Positions 18,638-28,296 are shown, counted from the first letter of the stretch. The stretch: 50,848 nt of DNA from an uncultured Clostridium sp. (GCA_948470025.1 CAOKNG010000006.1:1-50848), one strand, 5' to 3'. Made by a program: numbers and translations. The notes: generated by a model from the sequence alone, not told the origin.

Positions 18638-18662
18638 GCGTTCTTCGGAATGCTTATTTTTA
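18634..18662 (+). terminator. UUCG-tetraloop terminator
   Basis: ATAAGCGTTC pairs with GAATGCTTAT around a TTCG tetraloop, with one G-T pair, followed by TTTT. Confidence 0.85.
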
Positions 18663-18851
18663 TGTTGCTTCTTATCATTTTTTGTCAAAAAATAACAAAT
18701 AAGAAAAAAATAGAAAAGAAAACTGACATAATTGACAAATAAAGTCGTACGATTCTCTACAAAAATAGACGTTTTTTGTTGACGAGCATGTAAAAATATG
18801 GTATTTTGAATATAAGGGAGCAAGAAAAAATGCCAAAAAGGAAGTGGTAAG

Positions 18852-19019
18852 ATGTTAAATGATGAAATATGTAAAAAGAGAGACGAGCTAAACAAAAGTA
18901 TCGAAAATAATGACGATTATGATAAAATATACAAATTAAGTGTGGAGCTAGATGAGTTGATTGCCAAATACTATATGGAGGAAAAGGAAAAACAAGAGGA
19001 ATCGGTTAAAAAAGATTAA
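18852..19019 (+). CDS. Spo0E-like aspartyl-phosphate phosphatase
   Basis: The 55-residue product, MLNDEICKKRDELNKSIENN onward, has two helices and the Spo0E signature LSVELDELIAKYY. Spo0E proteins dephosphorylate Spo0A~P and delay sporulation. GGAAGTGG lies eight bases before the ATG, and a terminator follows the stop. The spacing between the helices and the S-x-E-L-D motif fit the family. It is intact. Confidence 0.8.
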   Translation: MLNDEICKKRDELNKSIENNDDYDKIYKLSVELDELIAKYYMEEKEKQEESVKKD

Positions 19020-19062
19020 AAAATAGAGATGTTGCTATAAAAAAGTAATATCTCTATTTTAT
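19020..19062 (+). terminator. Terminator after the Spo0E-like gene
   Basis: AAAATAGAGAT (19020-19030) pairs with ATCTCTATTTT (19050-19060). Confidence 0.75.
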
Positions 19063-19113
19063 TACAAGAATATGACATTTATATGTAAAATACAAGAAAA
19101 TGTTTTCTAGATA

Positions 19114-19142
19114 TTGAGAAATAAAAAGAAATGACGTATAAT
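19114..19142 (+). promoter_or_regulatory. Putative promoter of the type IV secretion-like cluster
   Basis: TTGAGA (19114-19119) and TATAAT (19137-19142) are 17 bp apart, 35 bases before the first VirB2-like gene. Confidence 0.6.
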
Positions 19143-19176
19143 AAAATAAGATAATAATAGCTGAGTGGAGGAAAAA

Positions 19177-19566
19177 ATGAAGAAAAAGATATATAGTAGT
19201 ATCATAATTATATTAGTTATCTTAAACATATGTAGCGGTGTTATAGCTACAGCAGGAGGAACCCTAGTAGATCCAATTAAAAATCCAGGAGCATATAAAC
19301 CTTCTGAAAATTTAAAGACGAATAATACAGAATTCGTAAAAAGAGGAAACTTAGTAATTGGTGTAATACAATTATTAGGAACAGCGATATCGGTTATTAC
19401 CTTAATGACATTAGGAATCAGATACATGCTTGCAAGTGTGCAAGAAAAGGCACTTTACAAAGAAACAATAGGACCTTATTTGATTGGTGCAGTTATGGTA
19501 TTTGCGATTCCAAATATTATTGCGGTTTTATATGATTTTATTACTGGGAATATAAAGGAGGTATAA
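19177..19566 (+). CDS. VirB2/TrbC-like pilin subunit (1)
   Basis: This 129-residue protein has a signal-like N-terminal helix, a short polar loop, and two closely spaced helices around GIRYMLASVQEKALYKETI. That helix-loop-helix with a basic/acidic loop is typical of VirB2/TrbC-like subunits, which form the pilus or inner-membrane part of type IV secretion systems. I chose ATG 19177, which follows GTGGAGG. Two paralogues follow (19597 and 20687), and together they open the secretion-like cluster. Confidence 0.7.
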   Translation: MKKKIYSSIIIILVILNICSGVIATAGGTLVDPIKNPGAYKPSENLKTNNTEFVKRGNLVIGVIQLLGTAISVITLMTLGIRYMLASVQEKALYKETIGPYLIGAVMVFAIPNIIAVLYDFITGNIKEV

Positions 19567-19596
19567 AACAGATTGCAAAAATGAGAGGAGGAAATG

Positions 19597-20467
19597 ATGA
19601 AAAAAGTATATAGTAGTATTATAATTATAATTGTTATATTAATGATATGTAGCAGTGTTATAGCTACGACAGGAGATTTATATAATAAATATAAAGGTGG
19701 AGATTTTTCAGCATATGAAGGAACAATGGAAGAACTAGCAGTAGCCCTAGAAGAGGAAAGAAATTATTTGGCGACAGAAGGACTATTACGGTGATGAGGA
19801 ATTAAAAGCGTATAATGAACTAATTAGAAAGGTAAAAGATGCAGCAAATGACCAAAATGGCATTGAAGCTCCTACAGAGGAAGAATTGATAGGATATACA
19901 GCGGAACAAATATTAGATTATTTGGGTACGCCTCCAAATGTAAGTGGATTATCTGATGCTGTAAAGCAAGCATGGGTAAATACTTTAAAAAATGCAAAAT
20001 TTGGAGATAAGACGAGAAAGAGCCAAACATATAATGCATTAGTTGCACTTGGGGTATCACCAGGAGAAGCGATTATTGATAGTGGAGTGAACGAGGAAGG
20101 TGATGGTAGTGACAAAGAAAAACCTTCTACAGGGATAGTAGGAAATTCTACAGCTTCTGCAATACACACGCCAGATGAAATTATTAAAGAGGCAAATGAC
20201 TTTGTAGGACAAGGAACAGCAGTTCCTATAAATGGGGAAAACCTAAAAGGAGCATCTTCTACTTTATATAATTTATTACTATCTATTGGAATTTTCTTAT
20301 CAGTTGCCATTGGGGTATATTTAGGAGTAAAATTCATGCTTTCAACGGCAGAAGACAAGGCAAAAGTAAAAGAAGCATTAATTCCATATATTGTTGGCTG
20401 TGTTGTTATATTTTCGGCTTTTATAATATGGAAATTGGCGATAGAGCTTCTTAGCGGAATTTCTTAA
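19597..20467 (+). CDS. Extended VirB2-like subunit (2), joined by +1 recoding at CGG
   Basis: With one +1 shift this gene encodes 289 residues: an N-terminal signal helix nearly identical to that of its upstream neighbour, an inserted soluble region of about 150 residues, and the paralogous C-terminal pair of helices (GVYLGVKFMLSTAEDKAK, then IPYIVGCVVIFSAFI). The first frame ends at CGG TGA TGA (19789). Skipping the C gives LLGDEELKAYNELIRKV and runs on to the stop at 20465. The inserted region is unrecognised. ATG 19597 is better placed than 19594 relative to GAGGAGG. I am less sure of the exact shift point here than in the enzymes, because no conserved family spans it. Confidence 0.65.
19789..19791 (+). 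other. CGG recoding site in the virB2-like gene 2
   Basis: The in-frame CGG is immediately followed by TGA TGA. Reading TTA-C-GGT-GAT joins the two frames. It is the only site whose fourth base is T (CGGT). Confidence 0.6.
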
Positions 20468-20546
20468 AAGATTACAAAAGAAGATAAAGTTATGGATTGG
20501 TAATATAATTGTCATATAAATTTAACAATTATTTTGCAAATAAGTA

Positions 20547-20575
20547 TAGACAAATCTTGAAAAAGCCGTTATAAT
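20547..20575 (+). promoter_or_regulatory. Putative promoter of the third virB2-like gene
   Basis: TAGACA (20547-20552) and TATAAT (20570-20575) are 17 bp apart, followed by a leader of about 110 bases with no other feature seen. Confidence 0.5.
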
Positions 20576-20686
20576 AGTATAGTGATACAATGAAATTCAC
20601 TGTCTTAAATAAAGTTTTTAATATTCTCTCATGTTTGTGAGTAGAGAAAAATACAAAAAGAAATATAAAATAATAGGAGGAAAGGT

Positions 20687-21067
20687 ATGAAGAAAACAAG
20701 TAAAATATTAGTAACATTATGTATAATATTAGCAATTGTTATAATGAGCGTCATCTCATTTGCTGAAGGAGATGCAATTACACCAAGTAGTTTTTCAAGT
20801 GGTAATATTACAGCTACGTCAGGAATTGTAAATTTAGGAAGCCAAATTATAGGTGTTGTTAGAACAGTTGGTGTATTAGTAGCAGTTGTTATTCTTTTAG
20901 TATTAGGTATCAAATATATGATGGGTAGTGCAGAAGAAAAAGCGGATTACAAAAAATCGATGATACCATACTTAGTAGGAGCTGTTTTAATATTTGCAGC
21001 TTCAGCAATAACAGGAATTGTATACGATATGGCAAGTTCAATTGGTGGTGCAACAACAAACGGATAA
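20687..21067 (+). CDS. VirB2/TrbC-like pilin subunit (3)
   Basis: The 126-residue protein has a signal helix with likely cleavage after ISFAEG, followed by two helices around GIKYMMGSAEEKADYKKSM and IPYLVGAVLIFAASAITG. It is the most canonical VirB2-like member of the three paralogues. AATAGGAGGAAAGG precedes the ATG. It has its own promoter and is closed by a strong terminator, so it can be made in excess of the downstream machinery, as expected for a major subunit. Confidence 0.75.
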   Translation: MKKTSKILVTLCIILAIVIMSVISFAEGDAITPSSFSSGNITATSGIVNLGSQIIGVVRTVGVLVAVVILLVLGIKYMMGSAEEKADYKKSMIPYLVGAVLIFAASAITGIVYDMASSIGGATTNG

Positions 21068-21084
21068 TGCTAATAAAAACAAAT

Positions 21085-21118
21085 AAAAAGCTAGGAAACA
21101 AAATTCCTAGCTTTTTAT
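21085..21118 (+). terminator. Terminator after the third virB2-like gene
   Basis: AAAAAGCTAGGAA pairs with TTCCTAGCTTTTT around a 6-base loop and ends in a T-run. Confidence 0.9.
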
Positions 21119-21168
21119 TTCACCCATATTACAATTATATTAAAAATGTAATATTTTCTACGAAAATG

Positions 21169-21197
21169 TTACATTTTTCTTTGTTTTCTGGTATAAT
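21169..21197 (+). promoter_or_regulatory. Putative promoter of the virB3-virB4 part of the cluster
   Basis: TTACAT (21169-21174) and TATAAT (21192-21197) are 17 bp apart, about 40 bases before the PrgI-like gene. Confidence 0.55.
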
Positions 21198-21234
21198 GAT
21201 ATTGATTAGAATTATGCCTTAAAGGAGGAAGAAC

Positions 21235-21585
21235 ATGGGACCATACAATATACCAAGAAACGTGAAAGATGAAGGAAGAATTTTATTTATTTTTACAGGA
21301 AAATCGATGATTTATACAGTTGCTTGTGCAGCATTTGGTTTTCTTTTCTATTTAATCATTGCAGCCTGTGGAGCAAAAATGATTGGAATGATTGTTATAG
21401 CTATTTTTGCACTCATTGGTTTTTGTATAGGAACCTTTAAAGTACCAGACCTTGGGGCATTTGCCTTTACCAAAAAGGTAGGGGGAGAAAACATTGATGA
21501 TGTTATCTTAAGAGCCATTCGATTTAAAAAAGCACATAATAAAATTTATACCTATGAAATAGAGGAGGAAACCAAAGATGAATAG
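21235..21585 (+). CDS. PrgI/VirB3-like membrane protein
   Basis: This 116-residue protein starts MGPYNIPRNVKDEGRIL, the typical N-terminus of PrgI-family proteins, and has two adjacent helices (about 22-62). PrgI/VirB3 proteins sit beside VirB4 at the inner face of type IV secretion channels. The stop overlaps the next start. AAAGGAGGAA precedes the ATG. Confidence 0.8.
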   Translation: MGPYNIPRNVKDEGRILFIFTGKSMIYTVACAAFGFLFYLIIAACGAKMIGMIVIAIFALIGFCIGTFKVPDLGAFAFTKKVGGENIDDVILRAIRFKKAHNKIYTYEIEEETKDE

Positions 21586-22804
21586 TTCAGACCAAATTAC
21601 ACAAGTCTTAACCATTGTATTAATTGTTATGGTGGTAGTTTTAGTAGCACTTGCAGTAGCATTCTTATATTTCTGGATAAAAAGTAGAAATAAAAAAGAA
21701 GAAATTGAAAATAGTGATGGAACCACAAGTGATGCAAGAAAAATTGCAAGAGAATATACCAAACAATCCATTTTCAAATTTATGGAATTTGAAACAGTAG
21801 AAGACAATATGATTGTGCAAAAAAATGGAATGCGTTACATTATGGTGGTAGAATGCCAAGGTATTAACTACGACCTTATGTCAGAAGGGGAAAAAGTAGG
21901 AGTCGAAGAAGGGTTTTTACAATTTTTAAATACCTTACGACATCCAGTTCAAATTTATGTACAAACAAGGACTGTAAACTTAAACGATAGCTTAGAAGGA
22001 TATCGAAAAAAAGTAGAAGAAGTTGGGTTTGAATTAGAGAAAAAGAAAAATGCTTATTTGAAAAAATTGCAATCTGGACAAGCAACGAGGGAAGAATTAA
22101 ATAAGGACTTTTTCGAAGTAACCAAACAAACCAACCTTTATGAATATGGAAAAGATATTATTGCTAACACCGAAAGAATGAGCTTAAACAAAAATGTATT
22201 AAGCAAAAAATACTATGTGATCATCCCATATTATGTAGAAGACTTAGGAACGAATAATTCCTTTGATAAAGAAGAAATTAGAAATCTTGCTTTCCAAGAA
22301 TTATACACAAGAGCACAATCGGTCATTCGAACACTAGCTGGTTGTTCGGTAGGTGGAAAAATTCTAAACTCCGAAGAATTAGTAGACTTATTATATGTAG
22401 CCTATAACCGTGATGAAGCAGAAGTATTTAGTGTAGACCGTGCAGCACGTGCAGGTTATGATGAGTTATATACCACAGCACCAGATGTATTAGATAAAAC
22501 CATGAAAGCATTAGATGACGAAATTGAAAGAAAAGCCATGGCACTTGCCAATGAAAAAGTAATACAAGCAAGAAGTCCAAAACAACAACAACTAGACCAA
22601 AAACGAGCACGTTTAGAAGAACTTGTACGTCAACGTGCACAAATGATTATCAAACAAAATGCAGCTTACTTAGGAAGACAAACAGCCGATTCAGCAACAA
22701 GACTAATAGAAGAGGAAAAGAATAAAAACGAAGAAGGAGGAACCGAAGATGTGGAAGAAAAACCAAAGAGGGGCAGAAGAAAAAAATCAGCAGTTAGCGA
22801 ATAA
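21578..22804 (+). CDS. VirB4-associated membrane protein (TraC-N-like domain)
   Basis: This 408-residue protein has one N-terminal helix (about 8-31), then a domain (YIMVVECQGINYDL; FLQFLNTLRHPVQIYVQTR) that resembles the N-terminal domain of VirB4/TraC-type ATPases. A helical region and a basic tail (KPKRGRRKKS) follow. It has no Walker motif. It overlaps PrgI upstream by 8 bases and virB4 downstream by 56 bases, so it probably works with VirB4. A split-off VirB4-type domain is my inference from sequence resemblance only. Confidence 0.55.
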   Translation: MNSSDQITQVLTIVLIVMVVVLVALAVAFLYFWIKSRNKKEEIENSDGTTSDARKIAREYTKQSIFKFMEFETVEDNMIVQKNGMRYIMVVECQGINYDLMSEGEKVGVEEGFLQFLNTLRHPVQIYVQTRTVNLNDSLEGYRKKVEEVGFELEKKKNAYLKKLQSGQATREELNKDFFEVTKQTNLYEYGKDIIANTERMSLNKNVLSKKYYVIIPYYVEDLGTNNSFDKEEIRNLAFQELYTRAQSVIRTLAGCSVGGKILNSEELVDLLYVAYNRDEAEVFSVDRAARAGYDELYTTAPDVLDKTMKALDDEIERKAMALANEKVIQARSPKQQQLDQKRARLEELVRQRAQMIIKQNAAYLGRQTADSATRLIEEEKNKNEEGGTEDVEEKPKRGRRKKSAVSE

Positions 22805-24719
22805 AACAGAAGAATACAACATTTTAAAGAAAAAGACCATAAAAGAATTAATTGCACCATCTGGTATTGATGCTTCAAACATTGACCACTTAGAAATTAT
22901 ATCCAATACCAAACGATATGCCAGAAGCTTTTTTGTATCGGCACTTCCAAGAATGGCCATTTTCCCAGAATTGTTCCGTGACCTATATTTATTTGGAGAT
23001 ACCAATACATCAATCTATATTAACCCAGTACCAGAGGCAAAATCGCAAAACGAATTAAATAGGGTTATTAACCAACTAGAGACAGAAAGAATTGTAGCAG
23101 CAGACCGTGGTAATATTAATAGACAAAGTACGGTTGGACAAAAACGATATGAAGCAGAACAATTAAGAGATGAAATTGCAGCAGGATATAACAAACTATT
23201 TGAAGCAACCATTGTTTCAACCCTATTTGCTTATAGTTTAGAAGACCTAGACAAACTAACAAGTTTATTATCCACTGAAATGTCAAAATCCTTAGTTAGT
23301 GTAAAAAGTGCATGGGGAATTCAAGAAGATGCATTTAAAAGTAACCTACCATTTATGGATAACAAACTAAAAAAAGTACATACCTTTGATAGACGTTCTA
23401 TGGGAACTGTATTTCCATTTACCACATCAGAAGTAGGACACTCAACTGGTGTTCCCCTAGGATTTAACAAACAAACTGGAGTACCAATTTTATTTGATAA
23501 CTTCCACCCATCTCTAACCAACTACAACATGGTAATTTTCGCAAAATCTGGAGCTGGTAAATCTGTTACCATGAAGACTCTTATTTCAAGATCAGCTGTA
23601 CTTATGGGAATTGAGAGTTTAGCACTAGATGCCGAAGGTGAATACACTATTGTGGCAGAATCGTTAGGTGGAATTAATGTTGTATTAAGTCCAAACTCCA
23701 AAACCGTTATTAACTTATTTGATATTGAACCAGAAATTATCAAAGACGAAATTACGGGAAAAGAAAGAGTCATTGTTAATGTTGAAAACAAAGTAGAAGA
23801 CGTAACACAAGCACTACTTACTATGGCAAGAGGTAGTACAAGAAGTACAGAAGTAAACGAATTAACCAAACAAATTATAGCCGAATCCGTTTCCGAAGAA
23901 TATGCAGCACTAAAAATTACGTCTGACCCATCAAGTTTATATGATTCAGCAGCGAACATGGCAACAGGAAACATGCTTGCAAGAAAGAAAAAACTAATGC
24001 CAACCATTGGTAGCTGGTATAAAAGAATTCAAAGAAAAGCAACCGAAAATGAAAACGAAGATTATCGTTTCCACTACAGTTACTTACTAAAAGTTATGAA
24101 ACAATACATTCGTGAATACGAAGGACAAATGGCATATTTTGATGGACAATCTACCTTTGAATTATTAGATGGTGTGCCATTTATTAACCTAGATATTTCA
24201 CAGCTAGAAGAACGTTTTGCAAGACCACTTGCACAACAAATCCTACTTTCATGGATTTGGGAAAAATACGTTAAGAAAAACAGTGAAGACAGAAGCAAAG
24301 CGAAAAAGAAAAGAGTGTTAGTAGATGAGGCATGGATGTTATTACCATATCCAGAAGCAGTCGATTTCCTAAACACCATGGCAAGACGTGCGAGAAAAAG
24401 AAATGTATCTTTGGCAATTATTTCACAAAGATTCCAAGACTTTTATGAAAAACAAGAAGCACAAGCCGTATTAACCTCGTCTGATACAAAGCTATTTTTA
24501 GCACAAGATAAATCAGAAATTCAGTACTTAAAAGAGGTATTCAAACTTTCCGAAGGGGAAGCTGGCTTCTTAGTAACCTGTCTAAAAGGAGAGGGATTAC
24601 TAAAAGTAGGAGCTGATACTGCAATTCTACAAATTACACCAACCGCAAAAGAATTTGAGTTTGTAGAAACAAACTTAAACAACATCGTAAACATGAAGAA
24701 AAGAAAAGCAATACAGTAG
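22749..24719 (+). CDS. virB4: VirB4-type secretion ATPase
   Basis: VirB4 is the conserved ATPase that powers type IV secretion. The 656-residue protein has an N-terminal CagE/TrbE-like region, Walker A FAKSGAGKSVTM (about residues 262-273), Walker B VLVDEAWMLL (about 521-530), and the downstream SLAIISQRFQDF and LFLAQDKSEIQYL segments typical of VirB4. The start ATG lies inside the preceding gene with GGAGG nine bases upstream. The gene is full length. It is the strongest evidence that the 19-33 kb cluster is a type IV secretion-like machine. Confidence 0.93.
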   Translation: MWKKNQRGAEEKNQQLANKTEEYNILKKKTIKELIAPSGIDASNIDHLEIISNTKRYARSFFVSALPRMAIFPELFRDLYLFGDTNTSIYINPVPEAKSQNELNRVINQLETERIVAADRGNINRQSTVGQKRYEAEQLRDEIAAGYNKLFEATIVSTLFAYSLEDLDKLTSLLSTEMSKSLVSVKSAWGIQEDAFKSNLPFMDNKLKKVHTFDRRSMGTVFPFTTSEVGHSTGVPLGFNKQTGVPILFDNFHPSLTNYNMVIFAKSGAGKSVTMKTLISRSAVLMGIESLALDAEGEYTIVAESLGGINVVLSPNSKTVINLFDIEPEIIKDEITGKERVIVNVENKVEDVTQALLTMARGSTRSTEVNELTKQIIAESVSEEYAALKITSDPSSLYDSAANMATGNMLARKKKLMPTIGSWYKRIQRKATENENEDYRFHYSYLLKVMKQYIREYEGQMAYFDGQSTFELLDGVPFINLDISQLEERFARPLAQQILLSWIWEKYVKKNSEDRSKAKKKRVLVDEAWMLLPYPEAVDFLNTMARRARKRNVSLAIISQRFQDFYEKQEAQAVLTSSDTKLFLAQDKSEIQYLKEVFKLSEGEAGFLVTCLKGEGLLKVGADTAILQITPTAKEFEFVETNLNNIVNMKKRKAIQ

Positions 24720-24734
24720 TAGAAAGGGGAAACC

Positions 24735-27254
24735 ATGAAATTTTTTACGAATAAAGGAGTTATACAAAAGACAATTATTGCAATTGTAATCGTAATATTA
24801 ACAACCTTTGCTGTTCCAGGAACTGTACATGCAGATTTAGGTGGAAAGTTAATGAATCCAATTCTTAACTTTGTAGCAGTCATATTTGATGGTGTTCAAC
24901 ATTTATTAGAATTGGCGATGTTAGGAGAATATTCGGATTTCATGAAAACAATTGGGGGGACTGGGTATGAATCAAGGGCTAATAGTGATGTGGTCATTGA
25001 GACAGATGAATTTATTGATGCGACATTCTTTGGCTTAAATGCAGTAAACGTACCAGTAATTACCTATACACCAGAAGCCATATTTTCTAACCAAGTTCCT
25101 GCATTAGATGTTAACTTTATTACTCCATCGATAAAAACTGGCGATGATGAAAAAGATCAAAAAATGAACATAGCGATGAAATTACGTCCAACAATTGCTA
25201 GTTGGTATGTAGCACTTCGATCTATTGCAGTAGTAGGACTGCTATCGGTACTTGTTTATCTAGGAATTCGTATGTTATTAACAAGTATTGCAGCAGACCG
25301 TGCAAAATATAAACAAATGTTAATGGACTGGGTTATAGCCATGTGCTTGGTATTTGTTCTCCATTACATTATGTCATTTGCATTAACAATGGTGGAAACT
25401 GTAACAGCAATGATTGCTTCTGATGCAGATGGTAGTTTTACGGTACATGCAACGAATGTAGATGGGATTTTCTGGACATCTAAGGTAGTAGACTTTTCTA
25501 GTAACTTAATGAGTTATGTTCGTTTCATGGTACAAGCAGGAGATTTGAAAGTGAAAATAGCATTCTTAGCACTATATATCATGTTAGTTATTTTTTCCAT
25601 TCGTTTTACTTGGGTATACTTAAAAAGGGTAGTTAATATGGCATTTTTAACACTAATTGCACCAATGGTTGCCCTAACCTATCCAATTGATAAAGTATCA
25701 GATGGAAAAGCACAAGCATTCAATATGTGGTTAAAAGAATATACCTATAATGCCCTAATACAACCAATTCATTTATTGTTATATAAAGTTCTATTAGGAA
25801 CAGCAGTAGAGTTGGCGGTTGACAATCCACTATATGCGATTGTAGCATTAGGATTCATTATTGCAGCAGAAAAATTAGTTAAGCAAATGTTTGGATTTAA
25901 TAAAGCAAGTGGTGGAACCGTTGGTTCACTGGCAGGAGCAGCTGGAGTGAGTATGGCAGCAAGTAAGGCCTTACAAGGCTTTGCTAAAAAGGGACCAGGA
26001 CCACAAGGAAAATTAAGAACCAAAGATGCACCAGAAAGACAAGGAAAAGATGCCGATGCTAACAAGCCATTTCAAGCATTTCAAAATAAAGATGCAAATG
26101 ATGTAGTAGGTTCAGATACGCCACTACCATCACCAGATGGAAATGGCGGTACACCACCTCCAGATACGCCACTACCATCACCAGATGGAGATGGTGGTAC
26201 ACCACATCCAGATACGCCATTACCATCACCAGATGGGGATGACGGTACACCACCTCCAGATATGCCATTACCATCACCAGATGGGGATGACGGTACACCA
26301 CCTCCAACAGGAGATGGTGAAAGCCCACAATACGATAACCCATTTTATCGACCAGATGATGCTCCAAAAGAATATAATCTTTGGGATACCATGAAAAATG
26401 ATACGAAAGCTTTTGGTGGAAGAATAGGAGAAGGACTACAAGATTTAAAGGATAAGAGAATGATGTTAAGAACACCAGAGGGCAAACGACAATTAAAAAA
26501 TAAAATTGGCTCAGAAATTAATAAAAGAGCAATTGGAGCATGGAAGGCATTACCAACAGTAGGATACAAAGCAGCAAGAGGAACCCTAAAAACAGCTTCA
26601 AGAGTAGCACTAGGAGCAGCAATGGGTGGACTAGGACTTGCAATTGGAGCAACGACAGGAGATGGAGAAAAAGCAGTTTCTATGGCACTTGGTGCAGCAG
26701 CTCTTGGAGGAGCAACAGGTGGTAACCTATTTGAAACAACAGTAGGAAAATCTATGCAAGATAGAAGTATACGTGATACCTATGAGGCTGGAAAATATGG
26801 AAATAAAATAGATGCGAGAAATGCAAGAGCAGATAAAGAATACTTTAAAAGTGAGAAATTCGATAATTTTTATGAAAAATACTACAAAGGAAAAAAAGAC
26901 AGAAATGGTAATAATTATACCAAAAAAGATGTACAAAAATTTGTACAAGATTATCGAAAAGCAGGAATTACAGATCACAATGACATAAGAAGAGCCAAGG
27001 CCTTAGAAGATAAATATATAAAGGACAGTGCTGGAAAATTGTCACAGGATGATGTAAGAGCACAAGTACAAAATATTGTACAAAGCTACAAAGATATGGA
27101 TATTGATAAAAAAGCATATTCAGATGAAAAAATGCGAAATGCAGAAATCAGACGCATTGCAGGTATGTTAGGAGATCCAAAATCGGCAAACAACAAGCAA
27201 ATGGCAAAACAAATATTCCAAGGTTATGTGGATTGGAGAAACAGTGCTGTATAG
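24735..27254 (+). CDS. VirB6/TrbL-like channel protein with proline-rich repeats
   Basis: The 839-residue protein has an N-terminal signal helix, then several hydrophobic helices between about residues 150 and 400, the layout of VirB6/TrbL polytopic channel subunits. The middle carries four 16-residue repeats (DTPLPSPDGNGGTPPP type) encoded at 26114-26305. A glycine/alanine-rich segment and a charged C-terminus follow. It directly follows virB4 (15 bases). The long hydrophilic tail resembles the extended tails of Gram-positive VirB6 proteins. Confidence 0.75.
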   Translation: MKFFTNKGVIQKTIIAIVIVILTTFAVPGTVHADLGGKLMNPILNFVAVIFDGVQHLLELAMLGEYSDFMKTIGGTGYESRANSDVVIETDEFIDATFFGLNAVNVPVITYTPEAIFSNQVPALDVNFITPSIKTGDDEKDQKMNIAMKLRPTIASWYVALRSIAVVGLLSVLVYLGIRMLLTSIAADRAKYKQMLMDWVIAMCLVFVLHYIMSFALTMVETVTAMIASDADGSFTVHATNVDGIFWTSKVVDFSSNLMSYVRFMVQAGDLKVKIAFLALYIMLVIFSIRFTWVYLKRVVNMAFLTLIAPMVALTYPIDKVSDGKAQAFNMWLKEYTYNALIQPIHLLLYKVLLGTAVELAVDNPLYAIVALGFIIAAEKLVKQMFGFNKASGGTVGSLAGAAGVSMAASKALQGFAKKGPGPQGKLRTKDAPERQGKDADANKPFQAFQNKDANDVVGSDTPLPSPDGNGGTPPPDTPLPSPDGDGGTPHPDTPLPSPDGDDGTPPPDMPLPSPDGDDGTPPPTGDGESPQYDNPFYRPDDAPKEYNLWDTMKNDTKAFGGRIGEGLQDLKDKRMMLRTPEGKRQLKNKIGSEINKRAIGAWKALPTVGYKAARGTLKTASRVALGAAMGGLGLAIGATTGDGEKAVSMALGAAALGGATGGNLFETTVGKSMQDRSIRDTYEAGKYGNKIDARNARADKEYFKSEKFDNFYEKYYKGKKDRNGNNYTKKDVQKFVQDYRKAGITDHNDIRRAKALEDKYIKDSAGKLSQDDVRAQVQNIVQSYKDMDIDKKAYSDEKMRNAEIRRIAGMLGDPKSANNKQMAKQIFQGYVDWRNSAV
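26114..26305 (+). repeat. Four tandem 48-bp repeats in the virB6-like gene
   Basis: Four in-frame 48-bp units begin at about 26114, 26162, 26210 and 26258. Each encodes D-T/M-P-L-P-S-P-D-G plus a variable acidic and glycine part and a proline run. Differences between units are mostly single bases. Confidence 0.85.
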
Positions 27255-27285
27255 GAATATAGCATAAAAACAGGAGGATAATACA

Positions 27286-28263
27286 ATGATTATTAAAAAT
27301 AGTAACATAAGAAGAAGTATATTTGAAAATCGATATGTTATATTTGTGATAATCTTTGCTATTATCCTCGCTTTATATCTTATTCGCCTACTTAATGCAA
27401 ATGCAAAAGAAAAATTAAGTGTAAAAAATAGCGAGACACAAAATACAATTGTAGAAACACAAAGAAGAGATACTTCAAGTCAAGCAGTGATTACACAAAC
27501 AGAAGTAGCAGAGTCAGTACAACAAGTGAATACTAAAGTGATAGAAAGTTTTATTACGTATTGTAACCAAAAAGAGATTGAAAAAGCATATGCCTTATTA
27601 ACTGATGAATGTAAAGAAAAAGTATTTTATTCGAATATTCAGTACTTTAAGCAAAATTACGTGGATAAAATTTTTACAAGACAAAAAACGTATGAAATGC
27701 AAGCATGGGTAAATTATTATGCTTCACAAACCTATAAAATAAAAATTATGGACGACATGTTATCTACTGGAAAAGTTTCAACTTCACAAGAAAGTATTGA
27801 AGACTATTATACTCTTGTAACCAAAGAAAATGAAACTAAGCTGAACATTAATGGATATATAGGAAGGCAACAAATAAACAAAGAAGCAAATAATAATGGC
27901 ATACAAGTTAAAATTCTTTGTAAAGATGAGTATAAAGAATATGAAACATATGATATTGAAATCAAAAATACAACCACAAATACCATTTTAATGGATACGC
28001 AAGAGAAAGCAAGTTCAATTTATTTAGTAAGTTCCAATGAAAAGAACTATTCTGCGTTTTCTCATGAAATAGATAGAACAGAATTAACAATAGAATCAAA
28101 CCAAACAAAAACAATAACCATACTATTTAATAAATTATATTCGAACCAAGCAATTATGAGAAAAGTAGTATTTAGTGATGTGATTATGAATTATGAAGAA
28201 TATAGTCGAGTAGAAGATAAAAAACAATATACCAATCGAACAACAATGCACATCGAACTATAA
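27286..28263 (+). CDS. Membrane-anchored protein, VirB8/TcpC-like candidate (1)
   Basis: The 325-residue protein has a basic N-terminus, one helix (about 16-36) and an extracytoplasmic region. The segment ITYCNQKEIEKAYALLTDEC followed by QNYVDKIFTRQ resembles NTF2-like folds in which helices precede a curved sheet. Two other proteins in the cluster (30934 and 31483) share this layout. VirB8/TcpC proteins of Gram-positive systems have the same topology, so I propose that role; it rests on topology and context, not a diagnostic motif. Confidence 0.5.
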   Translation: MIIKNSNIRRSIFENRYVIFVIIFAIILALYLIRLLNANAKEKLSVKNSETQNTIVETQRRDTSSQAVITQTEVAESVQQVNTKVIESFITYCNQKEIEKAYALLTDECKEKVFYSNIQYFKQNYVDKIFTRQKTYEMQAWVNYYASQTYKIKIMDDMLSTGKVSTSQESIEDYYTLVTKENETKLNINGYIGRQQINKEANNNGIQVKILCKDEYKEYETYDIEIKNTTTNTILMDTQEKASSIYLVSSNEKNYSAFSHEIDRTELTIESNQTKTITILFNKLYSNQAIMRKVVFSDVIMNYEEYSRVEDKKQYTNRTTMHIEL

Positions 28264-28296
28264 AAGAAATAGTAAGTGATAGAAAAGAGGTGACAT

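Noticed and set aside
19789..19797. TGA readthrough or selenocysteine at CGG TGA TGA
   Set aside because: Reading through the stops stays in a frame with no relation to the VirB2-like family; only the +1 frame gives the expected C-terminus.
26114..26305. CRISPR array
   Set aside because: The 48-bp units are contiguous in-frame protein repeats with no unique spacers.
26059..26475. Open frames on both strands over the tandem repeats of the virB6-like gene
   Set aside because: They are shadows produced by the 48-bp repeats; the product is a low-complexity His/Tyr-rich string.
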